This document shows positions 30,597 to 41,397 of a DNA stretch of 64,000 nucleotides, one piece after another; position 1 is the first letter of the stretch; every line of letters begins with the position of its first letter. The stretch comes from Escherichia coli. Lineage in GTDB: Bacteria > Pseudomonadota > Gammaproteobacteria > Enterobacterales > Enterobacteriaceae. Position numbers and translations under genes: made by a program. Under the pieces are notes generated by a model. That model ran no database searches, was not told the origin of the DNA, and saw nothing but the letters and a program-made list of their open reading frames with translations. The stretch lies in NCBI GenBank assembly GCA_021307345.1, contig CP089930.1, positions 496,001-560,000 on the forward strand, written 5' to 3'.

Positions 30597-32021
30597 ATGA
30601 CCAAAAAACTCCATATTAAAACCTGGGGCTGTCAGATGAACGAGTACGATTCATCGAAGATGGCCGATCTGCTGGATGCCACCCACGGCTATCAACTGAC
30701 CGACGTGGCGGAAGAAGCGGATGTGCTGCTGCTGAACACCTGCTCAATCCGCGAGAAGGCTCAGGAAAAAGTCTTCCATCAGTTGGGTCGCTGGAAACTG
30801 TTAAAAGAGAAGAATCCAGACCTGATTATCGGCGTCGGTGGCTGCGTGGCATCGCAAGAAGGCGAGCACATTCGCCAGCGCGCCCACTATGTCGATATAA
30901 TTTTTGGGCCGCAAACGCTGCACCGTCTGCCGGAGATGATCAACTCTGTGCGCGGCGACCGCAGCCCGGTTGTAGATATCAGCTTCCCGGAAATTGAGAA
31001 GTTTGACCGTCTGCCGGAACCGCGCGCCGAAGGGCCGACCGCATTTGTCTCCATCATGGAAGGCTGCAATAAATATTGCACCTACTGCGTGGTGCCTTAC
31101 ACCCGTGGTGAAGAGGTAAGCCGTCCATCCGACGATATTCTGTTTGAGATTGCCCAGCTTGCGGCTCAGGGCGTGCGTGAAGTCAACCTGCTCGGTCAGA
31201 ACGTGAACGCCTGGCGTGGTGAAAACTACGACGGCACCACTGGATCGTTTGCCGATCTGCTGCGTCTGGTTGCAGCGATCGACGGGATCGATCGTATTCG
31301 CTTTACCACCAGCCATCCGATCGAATTTACCGACGATATTATCGAAGTGTATCGCGATACACCGGAGCTGGTGAGCTTCCTGCATCTGCCGGTACAGAGC
31401 GGTTCCGATCGCATTCTGAACCTGATGGGACGTACCCATACGGCGCTGGAGTACAAAGCGATCATCCGTAAGCTGCGTGCGGCGCGTCCGGATATTCAGA
31501 TCAGTTCTGACTTCATCGTTGGCTTCCCTGGCGAAACCACCGAAGACTTCGAGAAAACGATGAAGCTGATTGCCGACGTCAATTTCGACATGAGCTACAG
31601 CTTTATCTTCTCTGCACGTCCGGGTACACCAGCCGCCGACATGGTTGATGATGTTCCGGAAGAAGAGAAGAAGCAGCGTCTGTATATTCTACAAGAACGT
31701 ATTAATCAGCAAGCGATGGCATGGAGCCGCCGGATGCTCGGCACCACCCAGCGTATTCTGGTAGAAGGTACGTCGCGTAAGAGCATCATGGAGCTTTCTG
31801 GACGTACAGAAAATAACCGCGTGGTCAACTTCGAGGGCACACCGGATATGATCGGTAAATTCGTCGATGTAGAAATTACCGACGTCTACCCGAACTCTCT
31901 GCGCGGTAAAGTGGTGCGAACTGAAGATGAAATGGGTCTGCGCGTGGCAGAAACACCGGAATCGGTCATTGCCCGTACCCGCAAAGAAAACGACCTTGGC
32001 GTGGGTTATTATCAGCCGTAA
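30597..32021 (+). CDS. miaB: tRNA-2-methylthio-N6-isopentenyladenosine synthase MiaB
   Basis: Radical SAM methylthiotransferase acting on i6A37 of tRNAs that read codons starting with U; leuW in this window is a likely substrate. The 474 residues comprise the N-terminal UPF0004 domain with three cluster cysteines (GCQMNEYDS start), the radical SAM motif CNKYCTYC and a C-terminal TRAM domain. It is followed by a strong terminator and then the ybeZYX-lnt group. Confidence 0.98.
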
Positions 32022-32026
32022 TTCTC

Positions 32027-32057
32027 AGGCCCGCCGTTCCGGTGGGCCTTGTTTTTT
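32027..32057 (+). terminator. Terminator of miaB
   Basis: Interrupted stem AGGCCC-CCG with CGG-GGGCCT and a TTC loop, followed by TGTTTTTTC. It starts 6 bases past the miaB stop. Confidence 0.8.
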
Positions 32058-32173
32058 CTCTCTTTATCCCCATCTTTATCGCAATGCTTGCGCCTTTTTC
32101 CTGTGGCGTGAATAATTTCCTTATAGGCCGGTGAATGTTCAGCTTCCGGCGGCATACAGATAAGAGGAACGGT

Positions 32174-33214
32174 TTGAACATAGACACTCGCGAAATCACC
32201 CTGGAGCCAGCAGACAATGCGCGTCTGTTGAGCCTGTGCGGCCCGTTTGATGACAACATCAAACAACTCGAACGCCGTCTCGGCATCGAGATCAATCGCC
32301 GCGATAACCACTTTAAACTGACCGGCCGTCCGATTTGCGTCACCGCTGCGGCAGACATTCTGCGTAGCCTGTATGTCGATACTGCCCCGATGCGCGGTCA
32401 GATTCAGGATATCGAACCGGAACAGATCCACCTTGCGATTAAAGAAGCGCGGGTACTGGAGCAAAGCGCGGAGAGCGTGCCGGAGTACGGCAAAGCGGTC
32501 AATATCAAAACCAAACGCGGCGTAATTAAGCCGCGCACGCCAAACCAGGCGCAGTACATCGCCAATATTCTCGACCATGACATTACCTTCGGCGTTGGCC
32601 CGGCGGGTACGGGTAAAACCTACCTGGCAGTGGCTGCGGCAGTTGATGCCCTGGAGCGTCAGGAAATTCGCCGTATTCTGCTGACTCGTCCGGCAGTAGA
32701 AGCCGGTGAGAAACTGGGCTTCCTGCCTGGCGATTTAAGCCAGAAAGTAGACCCGTATCTGCGCCCGCTGTACGACGCGCTGTTTGAAATGCTGGGCTTT
32801 GAGAAAGTCGAGAAACTGATTGAGCGCAACGTTATCGAAGTCGCGCCGCTGGCCTATATGCGTGGTCGTACGCTGAACGACGCGTTTATCATTCTTGATG
32901 AGAGCCAGAACACCACCATCGAACAGATGAAGATGTTCCTGACCCGTATCGGTTTTAACTCAAAAGCGGTTATCACCGGCGACGTCACACAGATCGACCT
33001 GCCGCGTAATACTAAATCAGGCTTACGTCATGCCATCGAAGTGCTGGCCGATGTCGAAGAGATCAGCTTTAACTTCTTCCACAGCGAAGACGTGGTTCGT
33101 CACCCGGTGGTAGCGCGTATCGTTAACGCTTATGAAGCCTGGGAAGAAGCCGAACAAAAACGTAAAGCGGCGCTGGCGGCAGAACGCAAGCGCGAAGAAC
33201 AGGAACAAAAATGA
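32174..33214 (+). CDS. ybeZ: PhoH-like ATPase YbeZ (PhoL)
   Basis: Cytoplasmic P-loop NTPase that interacts with YbeY and is implicated in RNA handling. It has 346 residues, with Walker A GPAGTGKT (about 138-145) and Walker [10 protein letters not shown], and a basic/acidic coiled tail rich in E, K and R. The start is an uncommon TTG at 32174 preceded by GAGGAAC, giving [14 protein letters not shown]; an ATG at 32135 in frame lacks family support. It overlaps ybeY by 4 bases. Confidence 0.95.
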   Translation: MNIDTREITLEPADNARLLSLCGPFDDNIKQLERRLGIEINRRDNHFKLTGRPICVTAAADILRSLYVDTAPMRGQIQDIEPEQIHLAIKEARVLEQSAESVPEYGKAVNIKTKRGVIKPRTPNQAQYIANILDHDITFGVGPAGTGKTYLAVAAAVDALERQEIRRILLTRPAVEAGEKLGFLPGDLSQKVDPYLRPLYDALFEMLGFEKVEKLIERNVIEVAPLAYMRGRTLNDAFIILDESQNTTIEQMKMFLTRIGFNSKAVITGDVTQIDLPRNTKSGLRHAIEVLADVEEISFNFFHSEDVVRHPVVARIVNAYEAWEEAEQKRKAALAAERKREEQEQK

Positions 33215-33678
33215 GTCAGGTGATCCTCGATTTACAACTGGCATGTGAAGATAATTCCGGGCTACCGGAAGAGAGCCAGTTTCAAACATGGCTGAATGCG
33301 GTGATCCCGCAGTTTCAGGAAGAATCGGAAGTGACTATTCGCCTGGTCGATACCGCCGAAAGCCACAGTCTGAATCTGACCTATCGCGGTAAGGATAAGC
33401 CGACCAACGTGCTCTCCTTCCCGTTTGAAGTGCCGCCTGGCATGGAGATGTCGCTGCTGGGCGATCTGGTTATCTGCCGTCAGGTGGTTGAGAAGGAAGC
33501 ACAGGAGCAAGGCAAACCACTGGAGGCGCATTGGGCGCATATGGTGGTGCACGGCAGTCTGCATTTGTTAGGTTACGATCATATCGAAGATGACGAAGCA
33601 GAAGAGATGGAAGCCCTCGAAACAGAGATTATGCTTGCTCTGGGCTATGAGGATCCGTACATTGCCGAGAAAGAATAA
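33211..33678 (+). CDS. ybeY: Endoribonuclease / rRNA maturation factor YbeY
   Basis: Zinc-dependent single-strand endoribonuclease needed for 16S rRNA 3'-end maturation and 70S quality control. The 155-residue protein has the metal motif [11 protein letters not shown] with its three histidines near 114, 118 and 124. It overlaps ybeZ (ATGA) and is followed by a short hairpin-rich gap and corC. Confidence 0.97.
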   Translation: MSQVILDLQLACEDNSGLPEESQFQTWLNAVIPQFQEESEVTIRLVDTAESHSLNLTYRGKDKPTNVLSFPFEVPPGMEMSLLGDLVICRQVVEKEAQEQGKPLEAHWAHMVVHGSLHLLGYDHIEDDEAEEMEALETEIMLALGYEDPYIAEKE

Positions 33679-33680
33679 TT

Positions 33681-33737
33681 TGCCAGGCATTTGACTGGCA
33701 GACGTCCCCGCCGTTGGTGATTAACGACGGCGTTTTG
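33681..33737 (+). terminator. Hairpins between ybeY and corC (weak terminator)
   Basis: Two adjacent stems: TGCCAG/CTGGCA at 33681-33700, and CGCCGT/ACGGCG at 33710-33732 followed by TTTT. Because corC and lnt belong to the same cluster, this is more likely an attenuator than a full stop. Confidence 0.45.
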
Positions 33738-33767
33738 ATTAACTAACATGAGAACCCATACGACGCC

Positions 33768-34646
33768 ATGAGCGACGACAATTCACACAGTAGTGACACG
33801 ATAAGCAACAAGAAGGGATTTTTCTCCCTGTTACTCAGCCAACTTTTCCACGGTGAACCCAAAAACCGTGACGAACTGCTGGCGCTGATCCGTGATTCCG
33901 GGCAGAACGACCTTATCGATGAAGATACGCGCGATATGCTCGAAGGGGTGATGGACATCGCAGACCAACGCGTCCGCGACATCATGATCCCCCGCTCCCA
34001 GATGATTACCCTGAAACGCAACCAGACGCTGGACGAATGCCTTGATGTCATCATCGAGTCTGCCCACTCACGTTTCCCGGTGATTAGCGAAGACAAAGAT
34101 CACATTGAAGGGATTCTGATGGCGAAAGACTTGCTGCCGTTTATGCGCAGCGATGCCGAAGCCTTCAGCATGGACAAAGTGTTACGTCAGGCGGTTGTCG
34201 TTCCTGAAAGTAAGCGCGTAGACCGGATGCTGAAAGAGTTTCGCTCTCAGCGTTACCACATGGCGATCGTCATTGACGAATTCGGTGGTGTTTCCGGTCT
34301 GGTGACCATTGAAGACATCCTGGAACTGATTGTTGGTGAGATTGAAGACGAGTATGACGAAGAAGATGATATCGACTTCCGTCAGCTGAGTCGTCATACC
34401 TGGACCGTGCGCGCGTTGGCTTCCATTGAAGACTTCAACGAAGCGTTCGGCACTCACTTTAGCGATGAAGAGGTCGACACTATCGGTGGTCTGGTGATGC
34501 AGGCGTTTGGGCATCTTCCGGCACGTGGTGAAACCATCGACATCGACGGTTACCAGTTCAAAGTGGCGATGGCTGACAGTCGGCGTATTATTCAGGTTCA
34601 TGTCAAAATCCCGGATGACTCACCCCAGCCGAAGCTGGATGAATAA
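33768..34646 (+). CDS. corC: CorC/YbeX, CBS-domain cobalt/magnesium efflux-associated protein
   Basis: A 292-residue cytosolic protein with a tandem CBS pair (about 65-190) and a C-terminal transporter-associated CorC_HlyC domain (about 205-285). Historically linked to Co2+/Mg2+ efflux with CorA, and more recently to ribosome metabolism together with YbeY. It has no membrane segment, so it is not itself a channel. It lies in the ybeZ-ybeY-corC-lnt cluster, 24 bases before lnt. Confidence 0.95.
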   Translation: MSDDNSHSSDTISNKKGFFSLLLSQLFHGEPKNRDELLALIRDSGQNDLIDEDTRDMLEGVMDIADQRVRDIMIPRSQMITLKRNQTLDECLDVIIESAHSRFPVISEDKDHIEGILMAKDLLPFMRSDAEAFSMDKVLRQAVVVPESKRVDRMLKEFRSQRYHMAIVIDEFGGVSGLVTIEDILELIVGEIEDEYDEEDDIDFRQLSRHTWTVRALASIEDFNEAFGTHFSDEEVDTIGGLVMQAFGHLPARGETIDIDGYQFKVAMADSRRIIQVHVKIPDDSPQPKLDE

Positions 34647-34670
34647 AACCGAAACTGGATAGATAACTAC

Positions 34671-36209
34671 ATGGCCTTTGCCTCATTAATTGAACGCCAG
34701 CGCATTCGCCTGCTGCTGGCGTTATTATTCGGTGCCTGCGGAACGCTGGCCTTCTCTCCTTACGACGTCTGGCCTGCGGCGATTGTTTCGCTGATGGGGC
34801 TTCAGGCGTTGACCTTTAACCGTCGTCCACTCCAGTCTGCCGCTATTGGCTTTTGCTGGGGATTTGGCCTCTTTGGCAGCGGTATTAACTGGGTCTATGT
34901 CAGCATCGCGACCTTTGGTGGAATGCCTGGCCCGGTTAACATCTTCCTGGTGGTGCTGCTGGCGGCGTATTTGTCGCTGTATACCGGACTATTTGCTGGC
35001 GTGCTGTCGCGTCTGTGGCCAAAAACAACCTGGCTGCGCGTGGCGATTGCCGCCCCTGCTCTCTGGCAAGTGACCGAGTTTCTGCGCGGTTGGGTGCTGA
35101 CCGGCTTCCCGTGGTTACAGTTCGGCTATAGCCAGATTGACGGCCCGTTAAAAGGACTGGCACCGATAATGGGCGTGGAAGCCATTAACTTCCTGCTGAT
35201 GATGGTAAGCGGCCTGCTGGCGCTGGCGTTGGTCAAACGCAACTGGCGTCCGCTGGTGGTGGCCGTCGTGCTGTTCGCACTTCCCTTCCCGCTGCGTTAC
35301 ATCCTGTGGTTTACCCCGCAACCGGAGAAAACCATTCAGGTTTCGATGGTTCAGGGCGATATTCCGCAATCGCTGAAATGGGACGAAGGCCAGCTTCTTA
35401 ATACGCTGAAGATTTACTACAACGCAACGGCACCGCTGATGGGCAAATCATCGTTGATTATCTGGCCGGAGTCGGCGATAACCGATCTGGAAATTAATCA
35501 GCAACCGTTCCTCAAAGCACTGGACGGTGAGTTGCGCGATAAAGGTAGCTCGCTGGTAACCGGGATTGTTGACGCGCGTCTCAATAAACAGAACCGCTAC
35601 GATACCTACAACACCATCATCACGCTGGGTAAAGGTGCACCGTACAGCTACGAATCAGCCGATCGCTATAACAAAAACCATCTGGTGCCATTTGGCGAGT
35701 TTGTCCCGCTGGAGTCGATTCTGCGTCCGTTAGCGCCGTTCTTTGATCTGCCGATGTCCTCATTCAGCCGTGGACCATATATCCAGCCGCCGCTGTCGGT
35801 GAATGGTATTGAGCTTACTGCGGCTATTTGCTACGAGATCATTCTCGGCGAGCAAGTGCGTGATAACTTCCGCCCGGATACCGACTATCTGCTGACTATC
35901 TCCAACGATGCGTGGTTCGGCAAGTCTATTGGCCCGTGGCAGCACTTCCAGATGGCGCGAATGCGTGCGCTGGAGCTGGCGCGCCCACTGTTGCGCAGCA
36001 CCAACAACGGCATTACAGCGGTGATTGGCCCGCAGGGTGAGATTCAGGCGATGATCCCGCAGTTCACCCGCGAGGTGTTAACCACTCACGTGACGCCGAC
36101 CACCGGACTCACACCTTACGCACGTACCGGCAACTGGCCGCTGTGGGTGCTGACGGCACTGTTTGGTTTTGCCGCTGTGTTGATGAGCCTGCGTCAGCGA
36201 CGTAAATAA
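34671..36209 (+). CDS. lnt: Apolipoprotein N-acyltransferase Lnt
   Basis: Inner-membrane enzyme that adds the third acyl chain to lipoproteins such as LptE and RlpA, encoded elsewhere in this window. It has 512 residues: an N-terminal block of about six to seven membrane helices (residues 10-215), then a periplasmic nitrilase-like domain with the Glu-Lys-Cys triad ([24 protein letters not shown]) and one last helix. It ends the ybeZ cluster. Confidence 0.98.
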   Translation: MAFASLIERQRIRLLLALLFGACGTLAFSPYDVWPAAIVSLMGLQALTFNRRPLQSAAIGFCWGFGLFGSGINWVYVSIATFGGMPGPVNIFLVVLLAAYLSLYTGLFAGVLSRLWPKTTWLRVAIAAPALWQVTEFLRGWVLTGFPWLQFGYSQIDGPLKGLAPIMGVEAINFLLMMVSGLLALALVKRNWRPLVVAVVLFALPFPLRYILWFTPQPEKTIQVSMVQGDIPQSLKWDEGQLLNTLKIYYNATAPLMGKSSLIIWPESAITDLEINQQPFLKALDGELRDKGSSLVTGIVDARLNKQNRYDTYNTIITLGKGAPYSYESADRYNKNHLVPFGEFVPLESILRPLAPFFDLPMSSFSRGPYIQPPLSVNGIELTAAICYEIILGEQVRDNFRPDTDYLLTISNDAWFGKSIGPWQHFQMARMRALELARPLLRSTNNGITAVIGPQGEIQAMIPQFTREVLTTHVTPTTGLTPYARTGNWPLWVLTALFGFAAVLMSLRQRRK

Positions 36210-36220
36210 CCCCTTCTTAT

Positions 36221-36251
36221 CGTGCCGGAATACATCCCGTATTTCGGCACG
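36221..36251 (+). terminator. Terminator hairpin of lnt
   Basis: Long stem CGTGCCGGAATAC with GTATTTCGGCACG (one mismatch) and a 5-base loop, 11 bases past lnt. No T run follows; a REP element is directly adjacent. Confidence 0.6.
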
Positions 36252-36254
36252 CTC

Positions 36255-36284
36255 GCCGGATGCGGCATCAGTGCGTTATCCGGA
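36255..36284. repeat. Single REP element
   Basis: GCCGGATGCGGCATCAGTGC to TTATCCGGA, one REP unit after the lnt hairpin. Confidence 0.8.
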
Positions 36285-36540
36285 TAACAAAATTCCCCTA
36301 TCCAACTTTGGCACATCTATTGCTTTGTTATACAAGGCAAACCCTGAACCGGCATTAGCGCAACCCGGTTGCACCACAGCAATACAGCAATAGCACCAAA
36401 AAGGTGCATTTTAAGAATTTTGCTTCGGAATGGTGCGGTACATCTCGCAAAAACAAACAATAAAACAGCAATATCTTTACATTTAGCCAAACTAAATGTT
36501 ACCTAACAGGCACAACACTGCACAATAAAGTTGCAGACGA
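36285..36540 (+). promoter_or_regulatory. gltI upstream region without insertion sequence
   Basis: About 255 bases with no gene. It should carry the gltIJKL promoter. In K-12 MG1655 an IS5 copy (insH) interrupts the lnt-gltI interval; nothing of it is visible here. Confidence 0.5.
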
Positions 36541-36562
36541 TAACAACACAAACACTCACAAC
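36541..36562 (+). promoter_or_regulatory. C/A-rich GcvB target site in gltI leader
   Basis: TAACAACACAAACACTCACA starts a 22-base stretch made almost only of A and C, located about 45-65 bases before the gltI start. GcvB sRNA is known to repress gltI through such a C/A-rich element. The match is by composition and position, not computed pairing. Confidence 0.65.
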
Positions 36563-36605
36563 GGGTATCCATGCGTTCTTAACGCAGGAGATAAAGGAGT
36601 TGGAT

Positions 36606-37514
36606 ATGCAATTACGTAAACCTGCCACAGCAATCCTGGCCCTGGCGCTTTCTGCTGGACTGGCACAGGCGGAAGACGCTGCCCCGGCAGCGGGCAGTAC
36701 GCTGGACAAAATCGCCAAAAACGGCGTGATTGTCGTCGGTCACCGTGAATCTTCAGTACCTTTCTCTTATTACGACAATCAGCAAAAAGTGGTGGGTTAC
36801 TCGCAGGATTACTCCAACGCCATTGTTGAAGCAGTGAAAAAGAAACTCAACAAACCGGACTTGCAGGTGAAACTGATTCCGATCACCTCACAAAACCGTA
36901 TTCCGCTGCTGCAAAACGGCACTTTCGATTTTGAATGTGGTTCAACCACCAACAACCTCGAACGCCAGAAACAGGCAGCTTTCTCTGACACCATTTTCGT
37001 GGTCGGTACGCGCCTGCTGACCAAAAAAGGTGGCGATATCAAAGATTTTGCCGATCTGAAAGACAAAGCCGTAGTCGTCACTTCCGGCACTACCTCTGAA
37101 GTTTTGCTCAACAAACTGAATGAAGAGCAAAAAATGAATATGCGCATCATCAGCGCCAAAGATCACGGTGACTCTTTCCGCACCCTGGAAAGCGGTCGTG
37201 CCGTTGCCTTTATGATGGATGACGCTCTGCTGGCCGGTGAACGTGCGAAAGCGAAGAAACCAGACAACTGGGAAATCGTCGGCAAGCCGCAGTCTCAGGA
37301 AGCTTACGGTTGCATGTTGCGTAAAGATGATCCGCAGTTCAAAAAGCTGATGGATGACACCATCGCTCAGGTGCAGACCTCCGGTGAAGCGGAAAAATGG
37401 TTTGATAAGTGGTTCAAAAATCCAATTCCGCCAAAAAACCTGAACATGAATTTCGAACTGTCAGACGAAATGAAAGCACTGTTCAAAGAACCGAATGACA
37501 AGGCACTGAACTAA
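36606..37514 (+). CDS. gltI: Glutamate/aspartate ABC transporter periplasmic binding protein GltI
   Basis: High-affinity periplasmic receptor for glutamate and aspartate that delivers substrate to GltJK-GltL. It has 302 residues, with a signal peptide ending LAQA (about 1-22) and the SBP family 3 fold (GVIVVGHRESSVPFSY start of the mature domain). The ATG at 36606 follows AAAGGAG; the upstream frame to 36531 is open but covers the GcvB target. Its mRNA 3' end gives rise to SroC. Confidence 0.98.
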   Translation: MQLRKPATAILALALSAGLAQAEDAAPAAGSTLDKIAKNGVIVVGHRESSVPFSYYDNQQKVVGYSQDYSNAIVEAVKKKLNKPDLQVKLIPITSQNRIPLLQNGTFDFECGSTTNNLERQKQAAFSDTIFVVGTRLLTKKGGDIKDFADLKDKAVVVTSGTTSEVLLNKLNEEQKMNMRIISAKDHGDSFRTLESGRAVAFMMDDALLAGERAKAKKPDNWEIVGKPQSQEAYGCMLRKDDPQFKKLMDDTIAQVQTSGEAEKWFDKWFKNPIPPKNLNMNFELSDEMKALFKEPNDKALN

Positions 37515-37670
37515 TTACAAGAACCAGGGGCGGAAATTCCAGCCCTCTCGATTGTTACGTAGCACGGACAGACTATACGCCTGATGGTCGTTCCCCATCG
37601 GGCCTGAAAACCGCAATACGCTGGGTAACAATCTTCGAGGGTAGCAGTTAACGCTGCTACCCTCTTTTTT
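37508..37670 (+). ncRNA. sroC: SroC, sponge sRNA from the gltI 3' region
   Basis: About 163 bases from the gltI stop region to a strong intrinsic terminator (stem GAGGGTAGCAG and CTGCTACCCTC, six T). SroC is processed from gltIJKL mRNA and pairs with GcvB, triggering its decay, so the operon relieves its own repression. The terminator also limits read-through into gltJKL. The 5' end is inferred from the known length. Confidence 0.82.
37637..37670 (+). terminator. SroC terminator between gltI and gltJ
   Basis: Perfect 11-base stem with a 6-base loop and six T residues, 13 bases before the gltJ start. Confidence 0.9.
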
Positions 37671-37683
37671 CTGGAGTAGATTT

Positions 37684-38424
37684 ATGTCTATAGACTGGAA
37701 CTGGGGTATTTTTTTACAACAAGCCCCGTTCGGCAACACCACCTATCTTGGCTGGATCTGGAGCGGCTTTCAGGTGACGATCGCTTTGTCGATCTGCGCC
37801 TGGATTATCGCTTTCCTCGTCGGCTCGTTATTCGGCATTTTGCGTACCGTTCCTAACCGTTTTCTCTCCGGTCTGGGTACGTTGTATGTCGAACTGTTCC
37901 GCAACGTGCCACTGATTGTGCAGTTCTTTACCTGGTATCTGGTGATCCCGGAGCTACTGCCGGAGAAGATCGGCATGTGGTTTAAGGCCGAGCTGGATCC
38001 CAATATTCAGTTTTTCCTTTCATCCATGCTCTGTCTGGGGCTGTTTACCGCCGCTCGTGTTTGCGAACAGGTGCGCGCCGCGATCCAGTCGCTGCCACGT
38101 GGGCAAAAAAATGCCGCGCTGGCGATGGGGTTGACGCTGCCACAGGCTTATCGCTACGTGCTGTTGCCTAACGCTTATCGCGTTATCGTCCCGCCGATGA
38201 CGTCCGAGATGATGAACCTGGTGAAAAACTCCGCCATCGCCTCGACCATCGGGCTGGTGGATATGGCGGCGCAGGCCGGTAAATTGCTCGATTACTCCGC
38301 CCACGCCTGGGAATCGTTTACCGCCATTACGCTGGCGTATGTATTGATTAACGCGGTTATCATGCTGGTGATGACGCTGGTTGAACGTAAAGTTCGCCTG
38401 CCCGGCAACATGGGAGGCAAGTAA
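37684..38424 (+). CDS. gltJ: Glutamate/aspartate ABC transporter permease GltJ
   Basis: Inner-membrane permease subunit. The 246 residues form about five helices with the amino-acid ABC permease EAA-type loop (about residues 135-165, [24 protein letters not shown]). It follows the SroC terminator closely and overlaps gltK by one base, so GltJ and GltK are likely made in similar amounts. Confidence 0.97.
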   Translation: MSIDWNWGIFLQQAPFGNTTYLGWIWSGFQVTIALSICAWIIAFLVGSLFGILRTVPNRFLSGLGTLYVELFRNVPLIVQFFTWYLVIPELLPEKIGMWFKAELDPNIQFFLSSMLCLGLFTAARVCEQVRAAIQSLPRGQKNAALAMGLTLPQAYRYVLLPNAYRVIVPPMTSEMMNLVKNSAIASTIGLVDMAAQAGKLLDYSAHAWESFTAITLAYVLINAVIMLVMTLVERKVRLPGNMGGK

Positions 38425-39098
38425 TGTACGAGTTTGACTGGAGTTCCATAGTTCCTTCCCTGCCGTATCTGCTGGACGGGCTGGTGATCACCCTGAAAAT
38501 CACCGTCACGGCAGTCGTGATTGGTATTTTATGGGGCACCATGCTGGCGGTGATGCGCCTGTCCAGCTTTGCGCCCGTGGCGTGGTTTGCCAAAGCCTAC
38601 GTTAACGTGTTCCGTTCAATCCCACTGGTGATGGTTCTGCTGTGGTTTTACCTGATTGTGCCTGGTTTTCTGCAAAACGTGCTGGGATTATCGCCGAAGA
38701 CCGACATCCGCTTAATTTCTGCCATGGTGGCGTTTTCGATGTTTGAAGCGGCCTACTATTCAGAGATTATCCGTGCCGGTATTCAAAGTATCTCCCGTGG
38801 GCAGTCGAGCGCCGCCCTGGCACTCGGCATGACCCACTGGCAGTCAATGAAACTGATTATTCTGCCGCAGGCATTCCGTGCAATGGTGCCGCTACTGCTC
38901 ACTCAGGGCATCGTACTGTTTCAGGATACCTCGCTGGTGTATGTGTTATCTCTGGCCGATTTCTTCCGTACCGCCTCAACCATTGGTGAACGTGATGGTA
39001 CGCAGGTTGAGATGATCCTGTTTGCCGGATTTGTTTATTTCGTTATTAGCCTTAGCGCGTCGTTGTTGGTCAGCTACTTGAAAAGAAGGACAGCATAA
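38424..39098 (+). CDS. gltK: Glutamate/aspartate ABC transporter permease GltK
   Basis: Second permease subunit, 224 residues, with about five helices and the EAA loop [20 protein letters not shown]. It overlaps both gltJ and gltL by one base (TAATG junctions), showing tight translational coupling. Confidence 0.97.
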   Translation: MYEFDWSSIVPSLPYLLDGLVITLKITVTAVVIGILWGTMLAVMRLSSFAPVAWFAKAYVNVFRSIPLVMVLLWFYLIVPGFLQNVLGLSPKTDIRLISAMVAFSMFEAAYYSEIIRAGIQSISRGQSSAALALGMTHWQSMKLIILPQAFRAMVPLLLTQGIVLFQDTSLVYVLSLADFFRTASTIGERDGTQVEMILFAGFVYFVISLSASLLVSYLKRRTA

Positions 39099-39823
39099 TG
39101 ATTACCCTGAAAAATGTTTCAAAATGGTATGGTCACTTTCAGGTGCTGACCGACTGCTCAACCGAAGTGAAAAAAGGCGAAGTTGTGGTGGTTTGTGGGC
39201 CGTCAGGTTCCGGCAAATCAACGCTGATTAAAACCGTCAACGGCCTCGAACCGGTGCAGCAAGGTGAAATCACCGTCGATGGCATCGTGGTTAACGATAA
39301 AAAAACCGACCTGGCGAAGCTGCGTTCCCGCGTCGGCATGGTGTTCCAGCACTTCGAGCTGTTCCCTCACCTGTCGATTATCGAAAACCTGACGCTGGCG
39401 CAGGTGAAAGTTCTTAAACGCGATAAAGCACCAGCTCGTGAAAAAGCACTCAAGCTGCTGGAGCGCGTGGGACTTTCCGCACATGCCAATAAATTTCCGG
39501 CACAGCTTTCCGGTGGTCAGCAGCAGCGTGTGGCGATCGCTCGCGCGCTGTGTATGGATCCTATTGCGATGCTGTTCGACGAACCGACATCGGCGCTGGA
39601 TCCGGAGATGATCAACGAAGTGCTGGACGTAATGGTGGAACTGGCGAACGAAGGAATGACCATGATGGTGGTGACCCATGAAATGGGCTTTGCCCGCAAA
39701 GTGGCGAATCGGGTGATCTTTATGGACGAGGGAAAGATTGTCGAAGACTCGCCGAAAGACGCTTTCTTCGATGATCCGAAATCGGACCGCGCAAAAGACT
39801 TCCTCGCGAAAATCCTGCATTAA
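39098..39823 (+). CDS. gltL: Glutamate/aspartate ABC transporter ATPase GltL
   Basis: Cytoplasmic ATPase that powers GltJK. The 241 residues contain Walker [10 protein letters not shown], the Q-loop [10 protein letters not shown], signature [15 protein letters not shown], Walker [12 protein letters not shown] and the switch histidine VVTHEMGFA. Last gene of gltIJKL. Confidence 0.98.
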   Translation: MITLKNVSKWYGHFQVLTDCSTEVKKGEVVVVCGPSGSGKSTLIKTVNGLEPVQQGEITVDGIVVNDKKTDLAKLRSRVGMVFQHFELFPHLSIIENLTLAQVKVLKRDKAPAREKALKLLERVGLSAHANKFPAQLSGGQQQRVAIARALCMDPIAMLFDEPTSALDPEMINEVLDVMVELANEGMTMMVVTHEMGFARKVANRVIFMDEGKIVEDSPKDAFFDDPKSDRAKDFLAKILH

Positions 39824-39830
39824 TCACTCT

Positions 39831-39854
39831 GGCGCGCATAGCCAAGTGCGCGCC
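39831..39854 (+). terminator. Hairpin after gltL
   Basis: Perfect 8-base stem GGCGCGCA and TGCGCGCC with an 8-base loop, 7 bases after the gltL stop; no T run. It may end or protect the gltIJKL mRNA. Confidence 0.5.
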
Positions 39855-39940
39855 ATCTCACGCTTTATCGTTTCGCCCCTCGTATCTGTTACATCCTGGC
39901 GTTACCCTTGTCGCAAAGAAGCACACAACAAGGAGCAACA

Positions 39941-40876
39941 ATGGCACTGCCAATTCTGTTAGATTGCGACCCAGGTCATGATGACGCTATCGCAATAGTT
40001 CTCGTCCTCGCCTCACCTGAGCTTGATGTCAAAGCAATTACGTCTTCCGCCGGAAACCAGACACCAGAAAAAACCTTACGCAATGTTCTGCGTATGCTGA
40101 CCTTGCTTAATCGCACCGATATTCCGGTAGCAGGCGGCGCGGTGAAACCGTTAATGCGTGAGTTGATTATCGCCGACAACGTGCACGGCGAAAGTGGACT
40201 GGACGGTCCGGCATTACCGGAACCCGCATTTGCGCCGCAAAATTGCACGGCGGTGGAGCTGATGGCGAAAACGCTGCGCGAAAGTGCTGAACCCGTCACC
40301 ATTGTCTCTACCGGACCGCAAACTAACGTCGCCTTGCTGCTCAATAGCCATCCGGAACTACATAGTAAAATCGCCCGTATCGTGATTATGGGCGGTGCAA
40401 TGGGGCTTGGTAACTGGACGCCTGCGGCTGAATTTAATATTTACGTTGACCCGGAAGCGGCAGAAATTGTCTTCCAGTCAGGGATCCCGGTGGTGATGGC
40501 AGGTCTGGACGTCACTCACAAAGCGCAAATTCACGTTGAGGACACCGAGCGTTTCCGCGCGATTGGCAACCCGATTTCCACCATAGTTGCCGAACTGCTG
40601 GATTTCTTCCTCGAATATCATAAAGACGAAAAATGGGGCTTTGTTGGCGCACCGCTGCATGACCCATGCACCATCGCCTGGCTACTGAAACCTGAACTGT
40701 TCACCACCGTTGAACGCTGGGTCGGCGTGGAAACACAGGGGAAATATACCCAGGGTATGACGGTTGTTGATTATTATTATCTGACTGGCAATAAACCGAA
40801 TGCCACCGTCATGGTCGATGTTGATCGTCAGGGCTTTGTTGATTTACTGGCTGAACGGCTTAAATTTTACGCTTAA
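39941..40876 (+). CDS. rihA: Pyrimidine-specific ribonucleoside hydrolase RihA
   Basis: Hydrolyses cytidine and uridine to base plus ribose. The 311 residues begin with the calcium-binding DCDPGHDDA cluster (about 9-17) and contain the later [13 protein letters not shown] motif with its active-site His and Asp. The ATG at 39941 has an AAGGAGC ribosome site. In K-12 hscC lies directly next to rihA; here only 38 bases separate it from ybeL. Confidence 0.97.
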   Translation: MALPILLDCDPGHDDAIAIVLVLASPELDVKAITSSAGNQTPEKTLRNVLRMLTLLNRTDIPVAGGAVKPLMRELIIADNVHGESGLDGPALPEPAFAPQNCTAVELMAKTLRESAEPVTIVSTGPQTNVALLLNSHPELHSKIARIVIMGGAMGLGNWTPAAEFNIYVDPEAAEIVFQSGIPVVMAGLDVTHKAQIHVEDTERFRAIGNPISTIVAELLDFFLEYHKDEKWGFVGAPLHDPCTIAWLLKPELFTTVERWVGVETQGKYTQGMTVVDYYYLTGNKPNATVMVDVDRQGFVDLLAERLKFYA

Positions 40877-40882
40877 TAACTC

Positions 40883-40907
40883 GCCGGATGGCATCACGTC
40901 ATCCGGC
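40883..40907. terminator. REP-like hairpin between convergent rihA and ybeL
   Basis: GCCGGATG and CATCCGGC form a perfect 8-base stem with a 9-base loop. It is the only structure in the 38-base gap and probably serves as a shared 3' end. Confidence 0.65.
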
Positions 40908-40914
40908 ACTACCA

Positions 40915-41397
40915 TTACGGCTCGAACGGGCGTCTCTGGAACTGGTCATGACCACATTTCGGGCATAGCGTTAGGACTTCCGGCGTGTAGATCGGGAGAT
41001 GAAAGTGACATTTCTCGCAGACCAGATTCCCCAGCCCTACCACTTCTCCGCTGTGATAAACCCCGTGATGGTTGAGATCCTGGAAAACTTCGCGCCATTC
41101 AAGCTGCGTTTTATCGGTGATGTCCGCCAGTTCCTGCCAGAGGCTTTCTTTAATCACCCGCATAAAAACACTGTCAGACTCTTCTTTCAGGCTCTCTTCA
41201 TAGCTCATGGCGAACTCTTCCAGGTCACGCCTGACAGCTCGCGTCAACTCATCGACCTCGGTTCGCGTTAACTCCCCTGTTTTTATTACGCGCTCACGCG
41301 CCTGTTCCACCAGTGCGTCGATATCACGTTCGCCATTGCGCAGGCGTTCGCTCAATGACGCGACCAGTTCACGGTAATATTGAGCAACCTTGTTCAT
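40915..41397 (-). CDS. ybeL: Zinc-ribbon protein YbeL (DUF1451)
   Basis: Uncharacterised 160-residue protein. The N-terminal two thirds is charged and probably a long helix or coiled coil (many E, R and L); the C-terminus carries two CxxC pairs (CEKC and CPKC, about residues 128-150) forming a zinc ribbon. It is divergent from leuS and convergent with rihA. Function is not known. Confidence 0.92.
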   Translation of the reverse strand: MNKVAQYYRELVASLSERLRNGERDIDALVEQARERVIKTGELTRTEVDELTRAVRRDLEEFAMSYEESLKEESDSVFMRVIKESLWQELADITDKTQLEWREVFQDLNHHGVYHSGEVVGLGNLVCEKCHFHLPIYTPEVLTLCPKCGHDQFQRRPFEP

